A DNA stretch of 43,906 bases from Thauera sp. UBA6194 (GCA_002422685.1 DITC01000018.1:1-43906); one strand, 5' to 3'. Counted from the first letter of the stretch, positions 18,273-26,628 are shown. Made by a program: numbers and translations. Notes: generated by a model from the letters alone, not told the origin.

Positions 18273-19775
18273 ATGCGAGATCTGATTGCAGCGATCGACT
18301 TGGGTTCAAACAGTTTTCGCCTGCAGGTCGGGCGCATCGTCAACGACCAGATCTATCCGCTCGACGGGCTCAAGGAGGCGGTGCGCCTGGCGGCGGGTCT
18401 GTCGCCCGACAAACGTCTCGACCAGGCTGCGCAGCAGCGCGGCGTGCTCGCCCTGCAGCGCTTCCACGAGCGTCTGCGCGATTTTCCGGCCAACCGGGTG
18501 CGCGCCGTGGCCACCAACACCTTGCGCGTGGCGAAGAACGCGCCCGAATTTCTCATCCGCGCCGAGGCCGCGCTCGGCTTCCCGATCGAGGTGATCGCCG
18601 GGCGCGAGGAGGCGCGGCTGATCTACGTCGGGGTCGCGCATACCTTGCCCGACCCGCACAAGCAGCAGCTGGTGGTGGACATCGGCGGCGGCTCCACCGA
18701 GTTCGTCATCGGCAAGAGCTTCGCGCCGCAGCTGCTCGAGTCACGCTACATGGGCTGCGTCAGCTTCAGCCTCAATTTTTTCCCGGAAGGGCGCATCGAC
18801 AAGCGCGGCATGAAAGAAGCGGAGCTCGCGGCGCGGCGCGAGCTGCAGACCATCTCGGCCGCCTACCGCGCGGCGGGTTGGGAAGAGGCGGTCGGCTCGA
18901 GCGGCACGGCCAAGGCGCTGGTCGAGATCCTCGAGCAGAACGGCTTGTCGTCGGGCGGCATCACGCGCGACGGACTCGAAAAGCTCAAGACGGTGCTCTT
19001 GCGCGCCGGACGCCTGGACGCGCTCGACCTGGCCGGACTCAAGGGCGACCGCCTGCCGGTGATCCTCGGTGGCTTCGCCATCATGAGCGCGGTGTTCAAG
19101 GAGTTCGAGCTCGAGCACATGGTGTTCTCGGAAGGCGCGTTGCGCCAGGGCGTGCTATACGACCTGCTCGGGCGCTACCACCATCACGACCTGCGCGACG
19201 CCACGATCAACGCTTTCGTGCGGCGCTATGGCGTGGATATGCGCCAGGCGCAGCAGGTGGCCGACACGGCCTGCCATCTGCTCGGCCAGCTCGAGCCCGA
19301 CATGAGCGATCCGGACAACGACGATCACCGCTTCCTGCGCTGGGCCGCGCTGGTGCACGAGATCGGCATTTCGGTCGCGCATTCGAGCTACCACAAGCAC
19401 AGCGCCTACATTGTCGGCAACGCCGACATGCCGGGCTTCTCGCGCATGGACCAGGCACGCCTGGCGCGCCTGGTGCTGGCGCATCGCGGCAAGCTCGAGC
19501 GCGTGGCCTCGATCGATGCGGCGAGCGTCGACTGGCTGCTCATCGCCTGCCTGCGTCTGGCGGTCGTCATCCACCGCGCGCGCGATGCACGCGGCCTGCC
19601 GCCGGCGACGCTGCAGCGCGAGGGCAGGGGCTTCAGCCTGACCACGGCGCCGGGCTGGCTGCAGAAGCTGCCGCTGACCGCGGCGGCGCTGGAGGAAGAG
19701 CGCCGTCAGTGGCAGGGGCTGGGGCGCTCGCTGTATGTCCGCGCGCTCAGCCTGCGCACGCCGGTCGCCTCCTGA
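18273..19775 (+). CDS. ppx: Exopolyphosphatase (Ppx/GppA family)
   Basis: Exopolyphosphatase removes terminal phosphates from polyphosphate; the close paralogue GppA hydrolyses pppGpp. The 500-residue product starts with the actin-like ATPase-fold motif AIDLGSNSFRLQVG and contains VVDIGGGSTEFVIG, and its length and C-terminal HD-type region (HRFLRWAALVHEIGISV) fit Ppx. The adjacent ppk supports Ppx, but a GppA-like activity cannot be excluded. The ATG at 18273 was chosen to put the AIDLGSNS motif about 8 residues from the start. An Mla-like transporter follows 20 bp downstream. Confidence 0.92.
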   Translation: MRDLIAAIDLGSNSFRLQVGRIVNDQIYPLDGLKEAVRLAAGLSPDKRLDQAAQQRGVLALQRFHERLRDFPANRVRAVATNTLRVAKNAPEFLIRAEAALGFPIEVIAGREEARLIYVGVAHTLPDPHKQQLVVDIGGGSTEFVIGKSFAPQLLESRYMGCVSFSLNFFPEGRIDKRGMKEAELAARRELQTISAAYRAAGWEEAVGSSGTAKALVEILEQNGLSSGGITRDGLEKLKTVLLRAGRLDALDLAGLKGDRLPVILGGFAIMSAVFKEFELEHMVFSEGALRQGVLYDLLGRYHHHDLRDATINAFVRRYGVDMRQAQQVADTACHLLGQLEPDMSDPDNDDHRFLRWAALVHEIGISVAHSSYHKHSAYIVGNADMPGFSRMDQARLARLVLAHRGKLERVASIDAASVDWLLIACLRLAVVIHRARDARGLPPATLQREGRGFSLTTAPGWLQKLPLTAAALEEERRQWQGLGRSLYVRALSLRTPVAS

Positions 19776-19795
19776 ACCGCCTTGCGGCGCGCGGC

Positions 19796-20896
19796 ATGAT
19801 GCAGGTGCTTGAGGTCGATGGCGCGGGGGTCAGCCTGCACGGCGACTGGACCCTGCGCGGGCTGGCGCCGCATCTGCCCGCGGTGCGCCGCCGGCTGGCC
19901 GGCCTCGGCCCGGATCGCGCATGGTCGCTCAAAGGGATCGAGCGCCTGGACAGCTTCGGCGCCACCTTGATCTGGCGCGCCTGGGGCCGCCGTTGGCCGT
20001 CCCGGCTCGAGATCGACGACACCCGGCGCGCAACCATCGCCCGCATCGCACACAGCAGCGCGCATCCGATCCCGCTCGCCGCGCGTGCGCGCATGCTCGA
20101 CACCATCCCCGCGCTCGGCTTCACGCTCTTCGAGTTCGCCGCCCACGTGCGGGATTTCGTCACCCTGCTCGGCACGCTCTTGCTGGATCTGCTGCATCTG
20201 CTGCGACACCCGCGGCGCTGGCCGCTGCTCGAAATCTCGGCCACGGTGCACAAGGTCGGCGTCAAGGCCTTGCCGGTGTCGGCGCTGGTCGGGTTCCTGA
20301 TCGGCGTGGTGTTGTCCTATCTGTCCTCGCTGCAGCTCAAGACTTTCGGTGCGGACGTGTTCATCGTCGACATCCTGGGCATGGGCATCATCCGCGAACT
20401 CGGACCGGTGCTGGTGTCGGTACTCGTGGCCGGACGCTCGGGTTCGGCGATGACCGCGCAGCTGGGCGTGATGCGGGTGACCGAGGAGATCGACGCGCTC
20501 GCCGCCATGGGGGTGTCGCGCTCCCTGCGCCTGGTGCTGCCCAAGGTGCTGGGGCTGACCCTGGCGATGCCGCTGCTGGTGCTGTGGACCTCGGCGATCG
20601 CGCTGTTCGGCGGCTGGGTGTCGGCTTGGGTGGAGCTCGATCTCAGCTTTCAGTTCTTCGTCAGCGCCTTGCCCGACGCGGTGCCGGTCGCGAACGTCTA
20701 CATCGGCCTGAGCAAAGGGGCGGTGTTCGGGCTGCTGATTGCGCTCATCGCCTGTCATTTCGGGCTGCGCGTGCAACCCGACACCGAGAGCCTGTCATCC
20801 AACACCACCGCCTCGGTGGTGTCCGCGATCACGGTGGTGATCCTGGTCGACGCCGTGTTCGCGATCGCCACGCGCTCGGTCGGCTTGCCGGTGTGA
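19796..20896 (+). CDS. MlaE-family ABC permease with N-terminal STAS-like domain
   Basis: This is the permease of an MCE-type lipid transporter. Residues 1-90 form a STAS-like domain (MLEVDG-like start, WSLKGIERLDSFGATLIWRAW), the role played by separate MlaB in E. coli. From about residue 110 on is the MlaE-type membrane domain, with IIRELGPVLVSVLVAGRSGSAMTAQLG and VTEEIDALAAMGV, the family hallmark. Length is 366. Two adjacent ATGs (19796, 19799) could serve. It ends one base into the ATPase gene (TGATG) and lies 20 bp past ppx. Substrate is probably phospholipid moved between inner and outer membrane; direction is unknown. Confidence 0.88.
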   Translation: MMQVLEVDGAGVSLHGDWTLRGLAPHLPAVRRRLAGLGPDRAWSLKGIERLDSFGATLIWRAWGRRWPSRLEIDDTRRATIARIAHSSAHPIPLAARARMLDTIPALGFTLFEFAAHVRDFVTLLGTLLLDLLHLLRHPRRWPLLEISATVHKVGVKALPVSALVGFLIGVVLSYLSSLQLKTFGADVFIVDILGMGIIRELGPVLVSVLVAGRSGSAMTAQLGVMRVTEEIDALAAMGVSRSLRLVLPKVLGLTLAMPLLVLWTSAIALFGGWVSAWVELDLSFQFFVSALPDAVPVANVYIGLSKGAVFGLLIALIACHFGLRVQPDTESLSSNTTASVVSAITVVILVDAVFAIATRSVGLPV

Positions 20897-21684
20897 TGGT
20901 GCCGCCCATGACGTCGCCCGTCGTGTCGCTGCGCGGCATCCACACGCGTTTCGGCCGCAACGTCGTACACGAGGGGCTGGATCTCGACATCGCGCAGGGC
21001 GAGATCGTCGCCCTGGTCGGCGGTTCGGGCAGCGGCAAGACGACCTTGCTGCGGCACATCATCGGACTCACCCGCCCGGCTGCGGGGGCGGTCGAGCTCT
21101 TCGGCGAGCCCCTGCATGCGGACGGCGAGCAGGCGCGCCTCGCGCGGCGCAGGCGCTTCGGGGTGCTGTTCCAGCATGGCGCGCTTTTTTCCGCGCTCAC
21201 CGTGGGCGAGAACATCGCCTTCCCGCTGCGCGAGCTCGGTGTCGTGGATGAAGCCGAGATCCGCGAGCTGGTCGCGCTCAAGCTCGAGATGGTCGAGATG
21301 GAGCCCGAGCATGCCGTGCTGATGCCGGCCGAGCTGTCCGGGGGCATGGTCAAGCGTGCCGCGCTGGCACGTGCGCTGGCGCTCGAGCCGGAGCTGCTGC
21401 TGCTCGACGAGCCCACCGCCGGCCTGGACCCGGACCGCAGCGCGGCGTTCGTGCGCCTGATGCGCTCGCTGCACGCCGAGCTGGGGCTGACCGTGGTGCT
21501 GGTGACGCACGACCTCGACACCCTGGCCGCGATGGCGACGCGGGTAGCGGTGCTGGCCGAGCGGCGGATCGTGAGTTTTGCCACGCTGGAACAAACGCTG
21601 CAGGTGGACCATCCTTTCGTGCAGCGCTTCTTTCTAGGTGAAAATGGCCGCCGGGCGCTGGAGCGCGCCAAAGGAGCTGCTTGA
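20896..21684 (+). CDS. ABC transporter ATP-binding protein (MlaF-like)
   Basis: This 262-residue ATPase powers the lipid transporter. Walker A is GGSGSGKTT near residue 41, the Q-loop reads LFQHGALFS, the ABC signature LSGGMVKR and Walker B LLLLDEPTAGLD are complete, and the switch His is in VTHDLDT. SGGMVKR with Met instead of the usual Gln is typical of the Mla/Ttg2 group. The start overlaps the permease stop by one base; an in-frame ATG at 20908 is an alternative. The stop overlaps the region just before the MCE gene. Confidence 0.9.
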   Translation: MVPPMTSPVVSLRGIHTRFGRNVVHEGLDLDIAQGEIVALVGGSGSGKTTLLRHIIGLTRPAAGAVELFGEPLHADGEQARLARRRRFGVLFQHGALFSALTVGENIAFPLRELGVVDEAEIRELVALKLEMVEMEPEHAVLMPAELSGGMVKRAALARALALEPELLLLDEPTAGLDPDRSAAFVRLMRSLHAELGLTVVLVTHDLDTLAAMATRVAVLAERRIVSFATLEQTLQVDHPFVQRFFLGENGRRALERAKGAA

Positions 21685-21685
21685 A

Positions 21686-22627
21686 ATGGAAAACCGGGCG
21701 CATGCCTTCGCTGCCGGCTTGTTCGCGCTGCTGCTCGGCGCCGGGGTGGTGTTTGCCGTGTGGTGGTTCTCGCAGGCGCGCGAAGCGACGCGCGAGATCG
21801 TGCTGGTCGCACGCGGCGACATCAACGGGCTCTCGGAGCAGTCCCGCGTGCGTTTTCGCGGCCTGGCCGTCGGCACGGTGCAGGCGGTGCGCATCGACCC
21901 CACGGACCCGGGCAATCTGCTCGTGCATGTACGGGTGAGCACGGAGGTGCCCATCACCCGCGGCACGACGGCCTCGCTCGGCACCATGGGCGTGACCGGC
22001 CTGGCCTTCGTGCAACTCGACGACCGCGGCCACGACCCCGCGCCGCTGGCCGACGATGCGAGCGCGCCGCCGCGCATCGCGCTCCAGCCCGGACTGATCG
22101 ATGAGCTCGGCCAGCGCGCGCTCGGGGCGCTGGAACAGCTGCGTGTGCTCGGCGAGCGCCTGAACGCGGTGCTCGACGAGGACAGCGGCGCCCGCCTGCG
22201 CAACACGCTCCTCAGCCTCGAGTCGGCGGCTGCAGGGCTCGATAGCGGCATGGCTGAGCTGCCCGCGACGCTGGCCGCATTGCGCAGCCTGCTGAGCGAG
22301 CACAACCTCGCCCGCGTCTCGTCCCTGCTGACGCGTGCCGATCGCGCGGCGGGCGATGTGCAGCCGGCGCTGGCCGACTTGCGCCGGTTGATGCAGCGCC
22401 TGGACCAGGTCGCCGTCCATCTGGACGAGGCCGCGACCGCGACCGCTGCGGGTCTGGCGGGAGACACCCTGCCGCAGCTCGACACCTTGTTGCGTGAGCT
22501 GGTGGGCACCGCACGCCGGCTCGGGCGCTTTGCCGAAGAGATCGAGAGCACGCCGCAGATTCTGCTCACCGGCCGCGCCGCTGCTGCGCCGGGCCCGGGT
22601 GAGCCGGGTTTCGCGGGGCAGCAATGA
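21686..22627 (+). CDS. MCE (MlaD-like) substrate-binding protein
   Basis: A 313-residue periplasmic MCE-domain protein anchored by one N-terminal transmembrane helix (about residues 8-28). The MCE domain follows (GDINGLSEQSRVRFRGLAVGTVQAVRID, then TRGTTASLGTMGVTGLAFVQLDD). The C-terminal 180 residues are helical with Leu and Ala repeats (LSLESAAAGLDSGMAELPATLAALRSLL), like the coiled-coil regions of longer MCE proteins that form periplasmic barrels. ATG 21686 has AAGGAG 10 nt upstream; it starts just past the ATPase stop. It is larger than E. coli MlaD (about 183 residues). Confidence 0.9.
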   Translation: MENRAHAFAAGLFALLLGAGVVFAVWWFSQAREATREIVLVARGDINGLSEQSRVRFRGLAVGTVQAVRIDPTDPGNLLVHVRVSTEVPITRGTTASLGTMGVTGLAFVQLDDRGHDPAPLADDASAPPRIALQPGLIDELGQRALGALEQLRVLGERLNAVLDEDSGARLRNTLLSLESAAAGLDSGMAELPATLAALRSLLSEHNLARVSSLLTRADRAAGDVQPALADLRRLMQRLDQVAVHLDEAATATAAGLAGDTLPQLDTLLRELVGTARRLGRFAEEIESTPQILLTGRAAAAPGPGEPGFAGQQ

Positions 22628-22731
22628 GCTTCGGGGCGGGACGCCTGCGCAGCTTGCGCGCCGTCGCCGGGCGAGACGCCTGCACGCGGCCGGCCTGGGT
22701 CGTGTCGTGCCCATTTGGGTAGAGAGTACGT

Positions 22732-23445
22732 ATGAAGACATCCTTTTCCGCTCAACCCGGGCGCGCGCATGCGTTCGGTCAAACGCTGTCCGGGGCGCGC
22801 CTCGTGCTCGTCGTGCTGGCCGCCTTGTGGCTTGCAGGCTGCAGCAGCCTCGTGTCGCAGGCGCCTGCCATGGCGCACTACGACCTCGGACCCGGAGGGC
22901 TTGAAACCCGCCACGATGCCCCGGCTGCGGCGCGCAGGCAGGGCGGGCTCTCGCTCGCCCGCGTCGAGGTGATGGCGCCGCCCTGGCTGGAGTCATCGGC
23001 CATGCAGTACCGGCTCGAGGCCTCCGACCCCGCGCGCCGGCGCGCTTACGCGCTCAGCCGCTGGGTGGCGCCGCCGCCGGCCTTGCTCGACCAGGTGCTC
23101 ACGCGCAGCCTGGGTTCGAGCGGGGCGGTGGGTGTTGGCGGAGCGGGCTGCCGGCTGCGCGTGGAGCTCGACGAGTTCATCCAGCGCTTCGACGCCGCCG
23201 GCCAGAGCTACGCCGAGCTTCTCGTACGCGCGCAGTTGCTGCCGGAGCGCGCCGGCGGCACGCTGGCCGCGCGTGCCTTCGACATCAGCGTGGCTGCGCC
23301 GAGCGCGGACGCGCCGGGCGGTGTGCACGCGCACCGCGCGGCGTCGCATGAACTGGCGCGGGCGCTCGCCGACTGGCTCCGGGCGCTCGACACGGATCAG
23401 GGGGTGCACGATGCGTGCGCGGCACTGGCGTCACGAACCAATTGA
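22732..23445 (+). CDS. ABC-type transport auxiliary lipoprotein (PqiC-like)
   Basis: A 237-residue outer-membrane lipoprotein. The signal peptide ends in a lipobox LAGC with the lipidated Cys at about residue 37. The mature domain contains YDLGPGG, LEVMAPPWLESSAMQYRL-like and LDQVLTRSL segments of the PqiC/auxiliary-component family (PF03886). It completes the permease-ATPase-MCE set as an outer-membrane partner. Its stop (23443-23445) lies inside the palindromic element that precedes the crotonase gene. A 104-bp gap separates it from the MCE gene. Confidence 0.85.
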   Translation: MKTSFSAQPGRAHAFGQTLSGARLVLVVLAALWLAGCSSLVSQAPAMAHYDLGPGGLETRHDAPAAARRQGGLSLARVEVMAPPWLESSAMQYRLEASDPARRRAYALSRWVAPPPALLDQVLTRSLGSSGAVGVGGAGCRLRVELDEFIQRFDAAGQSYAELLVRAQLLPERAGGTLAARAFDISVAAPSADAPGGVHAHRAASHELARALADWLRALDTDQGVHDACAALASRTN

Positions 23446-23460
23446 CGTTAACGTTAACTG
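23442..23460. promoter_or_regulatory. Near-perfect palindrome upstream of the crotonase gene
   Basis: TTGACGTTAACGTTAA (23442-23457) is an inverted repeat with only one mismatched base pair. Its centre is about 61 bp before the crotonase ATG. The first 12 bases are identical to a site before the nitroreductase (1905-1916). A LiuR-type regulator is a plausible but untested owner. It overlaps the end of the lipoprotein gene. Confidence 0.6.
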
Positions 23461-23510
23461 CGCTCGGAGGACGACCTCCGAACCGATGAATCCAGGGAGG
23501 AGACCCGACG

Positions 23511-24311
23511 ATGAACGCACGACAAGACTCTACCGCCGAACCCATCCTGCTGCGCCATGACGCGGCGGGTGTGACCACGCTGACGTTGAACCGCCCGCAG
23601 CAGTTCAACGCGCTGTCCATGGAGATGCTCGAGACGCTCATCGCGGCGGTCGACGAGATCGCGCGTGACGAGAGCGTGCGCGTGGTGGTGATCGCGGGGG
23701 AGGGCAAGGCCTTCTGCGCAGGCCACGATCTCAAGGAGATGCGCGGCAATCACACGCTCGCGTTCCAGCAGCAGCTGTTTCGCCTGTGCGGCAAGTTCAT
23801 GATGAAGCTCACCGAGCTGCCCCAACCGGTCATCGCCCGCGTGCACAGCATCGCCACGGCGGCGGGCTGTCAGCTGGTGTCGATGTGCGACCTCGCGGTG
23901 GCCGCGGACAGCGCGCGCTTTGCCGTGTCCGGCATCAACGTGGGCCTGTTCTGCGCCACGCCCAGCGTCGGCCTGTCGCGCAACCTGGGGCGCAAGGAAG
24001 CCTTCGAGATGCTGGTGACCGGCGATTTCATCGACGCGCACGAGGCGCAGCGCCGCGGGCTGGTCAATCGCGTCGTGCCGCTCGAGGCGCTCGACGCCGA
24101 GCTCGGGCGCCTGACGGCGTCGATCCTGGCCAAGTCGCCGCTCGCCATCCGCATGGGCAAGCAGATGTTCTACAAGCAGCTCGAGATGGGGCTGGACGCC
24201 GCCTATCAGCTCGCCTCCGAGACCATGGCGTGCAACATGATGTGCGAGGACGCGGCCGAAGGCATCGACGCCTTCGTGGCCAAGCGCAAACCCGAGTTCC
24301 GCGGGCGCTGA
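23511..24311 (+). CDS. Enoyl-CoA hydratase/isomerase superfamily protein, ECHDC3-like, without catalytic glutamates
   Basis: The 266-residue product has the crotonase fold: LTLNRPQQFNAL, the oxyanion segment FCAGHDLKEM, and TAAGCQLVSMCDLAVAADSARF. In true hydratases two Glu residues activate water. Here the first aligns with Gln121 (AAGCQL) and the second with Gly141 (VSGINVG), so both are absent. The pattern AGCQLV plus NVGLFCATP matches the ECHDC3 group, whose activity is not well defined. It may be a hydrolase, decarboxylase or CoA-binding protein, not a hydratase. GGGAGGAG is 10 nt before the ATG. TatD follows 18 bp on, and a palindromic operator-like site lies upstream. Confidence 0.9.
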   Translation: MNARQDSTAEPILLRHDAAGVTTLTLNRPQQFNALSMEMLETLIAAVDEIARDESVRVVVIAGEGKAFCAGHDLKEMRGNHTLAFQQQLFRLCGKFMMKLTELPQPVIARVHSIATAAGCQLVSMCDLAVAADSARFAVSGINVGLFCATPSVGLSRNLGRKEAFEMLVTGDFIDAHEAQRRGLVNRVVPLEALDAELGRLTASILAKSPLAIRMGKQMFYKQLEMGLDAAYQLASETMACNMMCEDAAEGIDAFVAKRKPEFRGR

Positions 24312-24329
24312 GCGCGGCCGTAGCGTGCG

Positions 24330-25100
24330 ATGCTGATCGACTCGCACATTCATCTCGACGCGGCCGAGTTCGCCGCCGACCGCGAAGCGCTGATCGAGCG
24401 CGCGCGGGCGGCCGGGGTGCGCGGCTTCGTCGTGCCGGGCGTGGAGCGCGCGGGCTTCGGCGACGTGCTCGCGCTCGCGGCCGCGAGGCGGGATGTGTGT
24501 CCGGCGCTGGGCGTCCATCCGCTCTATGTTGCGCGCGCCACGATGGCAGACCTGGAGGTGCTCGACGCGCACCTCGCAGCAGGCGATGCGCATGCGGTGG
24601 GCGAGATCGGCCTCGATCATTTCGTCACCGACGTCGATCCGGCGCGCCAGCTCGAGTTCTTTCGTGCCCAGCTGCGGCTCGCGCGCAAACACGGCCTGCC
24701 GGTGATCCTGCATGTGCGCCGGGCGGTGGATCCGATCCTGCGCGAGCTGCGCCGGGCGCAGGTGTGCGGCGGCATCGCGCACGCCTTCAATGGCAGCCGC
24801 CAGCAGGCCGAGGTCTTCATGGCGCTCGGTTTCAAGCTCGGTTTCGGTGGCGCGATGAGCTACGCGGGCTCGACGCGTATCCGCGAACTGGCGCGCACGC
24901 TACCCTTATCGTCGATCGTGCTCGAGACCGACGCGCCCGACATCCCGCCTGCCTGGGCGCCGCACGCGCGCAATCTGCCCGAAAACCTCGCGCGCTACGC
25001 GCAGGTGTTGGCCGACCTGCGTGGAATCGCGGTCGAGGAGGTGGGCGAGACGACCGCACGCGCCGCGAGCGAGGCGCTCGGTGGCTGGCGGCCGGCTTGA
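24330..25100 (+). CDS. TatD family metal-dependent hydrolase (putative DNase)
   Basis: TatD proteins are metal-dependent phosphohydrolases of the amidohydrolase fold, several shown to be 3'-5' DNases. The 256-residue product has the metal ligands DSHIHLD at the N-terminus, GEIGLDH, VILHVRRA, HAFNGS and ETDAPDIPP. The length is typical. It lies in tandem with the crotonase gene, probably cotranscribed, and ends 5 bp from the convergent tetR stop. E. coli has several paralogues (TatD, YcfH, YjjV); I cannot say which it matches. Confidence 0.9.
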   Translation: MLIDSHIHLDAAEFAADREALIERARAAGVRGFVVPGVERAGFGDVLALAAARRDVCPALGVHPLYVARATMADLEVLDAHLAAGDAHAVGEIGLDHFVTDVDPARQLEFFRAQLRLARKHGLPVILHVRRAVDPILRELRRAQVCGGIAHAFNGSRQQAEVFMALGFKLGFGGAMSYAGSTRIRELARTLPLSSIVLETDAPDIPPAWAPHARNLPENLARYAQVLADLRGIAVEEVGETTARAASEALGGWRPA

Positions 25101-25105
25101 GGCGC

Positions 25106-25702
25106 TCAGCGCGCCTGCTTGCCGGTGAGCGAGCGTGCGATCAGATCGGCGATGTCGCGCTTGAGGCGGGCGGCGTCGCTGTCGAATTTGTCGTAGATCA
25201 TCAACGACACTCCGAACACGTAGGCGTAGAGCAGCATGCAGCGGCTCGAGGCTTCTTCCATCGGGACGCCGCAGGCGAGGAAGAGCTCGCGTGCGCAACG
25301 CAGACGCACGTCATCCACCTCGGCCACGATCGCGCCGGCCTCCGCATCGCGTCGTGCCCAGTCGCGCACCGCGAGCTCGATCATCATGCCGCGTCGATTG
25401 CGACTGGCACTGTAGACGTCGATCACGTGGTAGATCTGCTCGAGCTCCCGACCCGGTTGCGCGCGCGTCTGTTTGATGATGTCGCGAATACGACCTTCCT
25501 TCCACTGATGGAGCACCGCCATCAGCAGGTCGCCACGATCGGCGAAATGCCAGTAGAAGCTGCCCTTGGTGACCTTCAGGCGCTTGGCGAGGACCTCGAC
25601 GCGCAGCCCGGCGATGCCGTCTTCTGCGAGCACCTCCGTGGCGCCGGCAATCCAGGCATCGCGATCGAGTTGGGTTCGGGGTTTTTTCGCGCTCTCTTCC
25701 AT
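25106..25702 (-). CDS. TetR family transcriptional regulator
   Basis: A 198-residue regulator with an N-terminal helix-turn-helix (GIAGLRVEVLAKRLKVTKGSFYWHFADRGDLLMAVL) and a ligand-binding C-terminal domain. I chose the ATG at 25702, because AATACT on the minus strand lies exactly 7 nt before it, and a TetR start about 10 residues before the first helix is normal; an in-frame ATG at 25732 would add ten residues (EEESSILRR and Met). Two palindromes lie at the 5' end, suggesting autoregulation. It is divergent from etfB and may sense acyl-CoA or aromatic intermediates; the ligand is unknown. Confidence 0.88.
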   Translation of the reverse strand: MEESAKKPRTQLDRDAWIAGATEVLAEDGIAGLRVEVLAKRLKVTKGSFYWHFADRGDLLMAVLHQWKEGRIRDIIKQTRAQPGRELEQIYHVIDVYSASRNRRGMMIELAVRDWARRDAEAGAIVAEVDDVRLRCARELFLACGVPMEEASSRCMLLYAYVFGVSLMIYDKFDSDAARLKRDIADLIARSLTGKQAR

Positions 25703-25745
25703 ACGGCGTAGTATTGACGATTCTTCTTCCATACGCTACCGTATG
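25701..25745. promoter_or_regulatory. Two inverted repeats at the tetR 5' end (probable TetR operators)
   Basis: CATACG-CTAC-CGTATG (25730-25745) is a perfect inverted repeat, and ATAC-N6-GTAT (25701-25714) is a second. Both share a CATACG core, 30 bp apart (about three helical turns). They flank the TetR -10-like AATACT (25710-25715), so binding would block tetR itself; the effect on divergent etfB, starting at 25877, is less certain. Confidence 0.55.
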
Positions 25746-25768
25746 CGCACTACCGCGACGTTGGTCAT

Positions 25769-25783
25769 TGTTGCCCGGCAACA
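25769..25783. promoter_or_regulatory. 15-bp palindrome in the tetR-etfB intergenic region
   Basis: TGTTGCC-C-GGCAACA is a perfect 7+7 palindrome, extended by CA and TG one base further out. It lies about 100 bp before etfB and does not match the TetR repeats, so it may be the site of a second regulator. A CATAAT at 25807-25812 is a possible etfB -10. Confidence 0.4.
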
Positions 25784-25876
25784 GTGTATTCGGGTGAGTG
25801 CGGTGACATAATCCTTCTTCCAGTCCGGCGCTCGGTGCCGGCCTACTGTTCAGCAATCACAAAGGAGTGCGGCAGA

Positions 25877-26626
25877 GTGAAAGTTCTCGTACCCGTCAAA
25901 CGCGTTGTGGACTACAACGTCAAGGTTCGCGTCAAGGCCGACGGCAGTGGCGTCGATCTGGCAAACGTCAAGATGAGCATGAACCCCTTCGACGAGATCG
26001 CGGTGGAAGAAGCCGTGCGTCTGAAGGAAGCCGGCGTGGCGACCGAAGTGGTGGCGGTGAGCTGCGGCGTGGGCGCCTGCCAGGAGACGCTGCGTGCGGC
26101 GCTGGCGATCGGTGCCGACCGCGCCGTCCTGGTCGAGACCGACGTCGAGCTGCAGCCGCTGGCCGTGGCCAAGCTGCTCAAGGCCGTGTGCGACAAGGAG
26201 CAGCCGAGCCTGGTCATCTGCGGCAAGCAGGCGATCGACGACGACGCCAACCAGACCGGCCAGATGCTGGCTGCGCTGTCGGGCTGGGCGCAGGCGACCT
26301 TCGCCTCGAAGGTCGAGGTTGCCGACGGCAAGGCCTCGGTGTCGCGCGAGATCGATGGTGGGGTGGAGGTTCTTTCGGTGAAGCTGCCCGCCGTGCTGAC
26401 CACCGACCTGCGCCTGAACGAGCCGCGCTACGCCACGCTGCCCAACATCATGAAGGCCAAGAAGAAGCCGCTCGAGACCCTCAAGCCCGATGCGCTGGGG
26501 GTGGATGTGACGCCGCGGCTGACCACGATCAAGGTGTCCGAGCCGCCCAAGCGCAGCGCGGGCGAGCGCGTCGCCGACGTCGCGCAGCTGGTCGACAAAC
26601 TCAAGAACGTTGCGAAGGTGATCTGA
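25877..26626 (+). CDS. etfB: Electron transfer flavoprotein beta subunit
   Basis: EtfB binds AMP and with EtfA carries electrons from acyl-CoA dehydrogenases to the quinone pool. The 249-residue protein starts KVLVPVKRVVDYNVKVRV, typical of EtfB, and contains VAVSCGVGACQETLRAALAIGADRAVLV and the family signature with ICGKQAIDDDANQTGQMLAALSGW. The start is GTG at 25877, 9 nt past AAAGGAG (25861-25867). etfA follows 2 bp after the stop. Confidence 0.95.
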   Translation: MKVLVPVKRVVDYNVKVRVKADGSGVDLANVKMSMNPFDEIAVEEAVRLKEAGVATEVVAVSCGVGACQETLRAALAIGADRAVLVETDVELQPLAVAKLLKAVCDKEQPSLVICGKQAIDDDANQTGQMLAALSGWAQATFASKVEVADGKASVSREIDGGVEVLSVKLPAVLTTDLRLNEPRYATLPNIMKAKKKPLETLKPDALGVDVTPRLTTIKVSEPPKRSAGERVADVAQLVDKLKNVAKVI

Positions 26627-26628
26627 AC

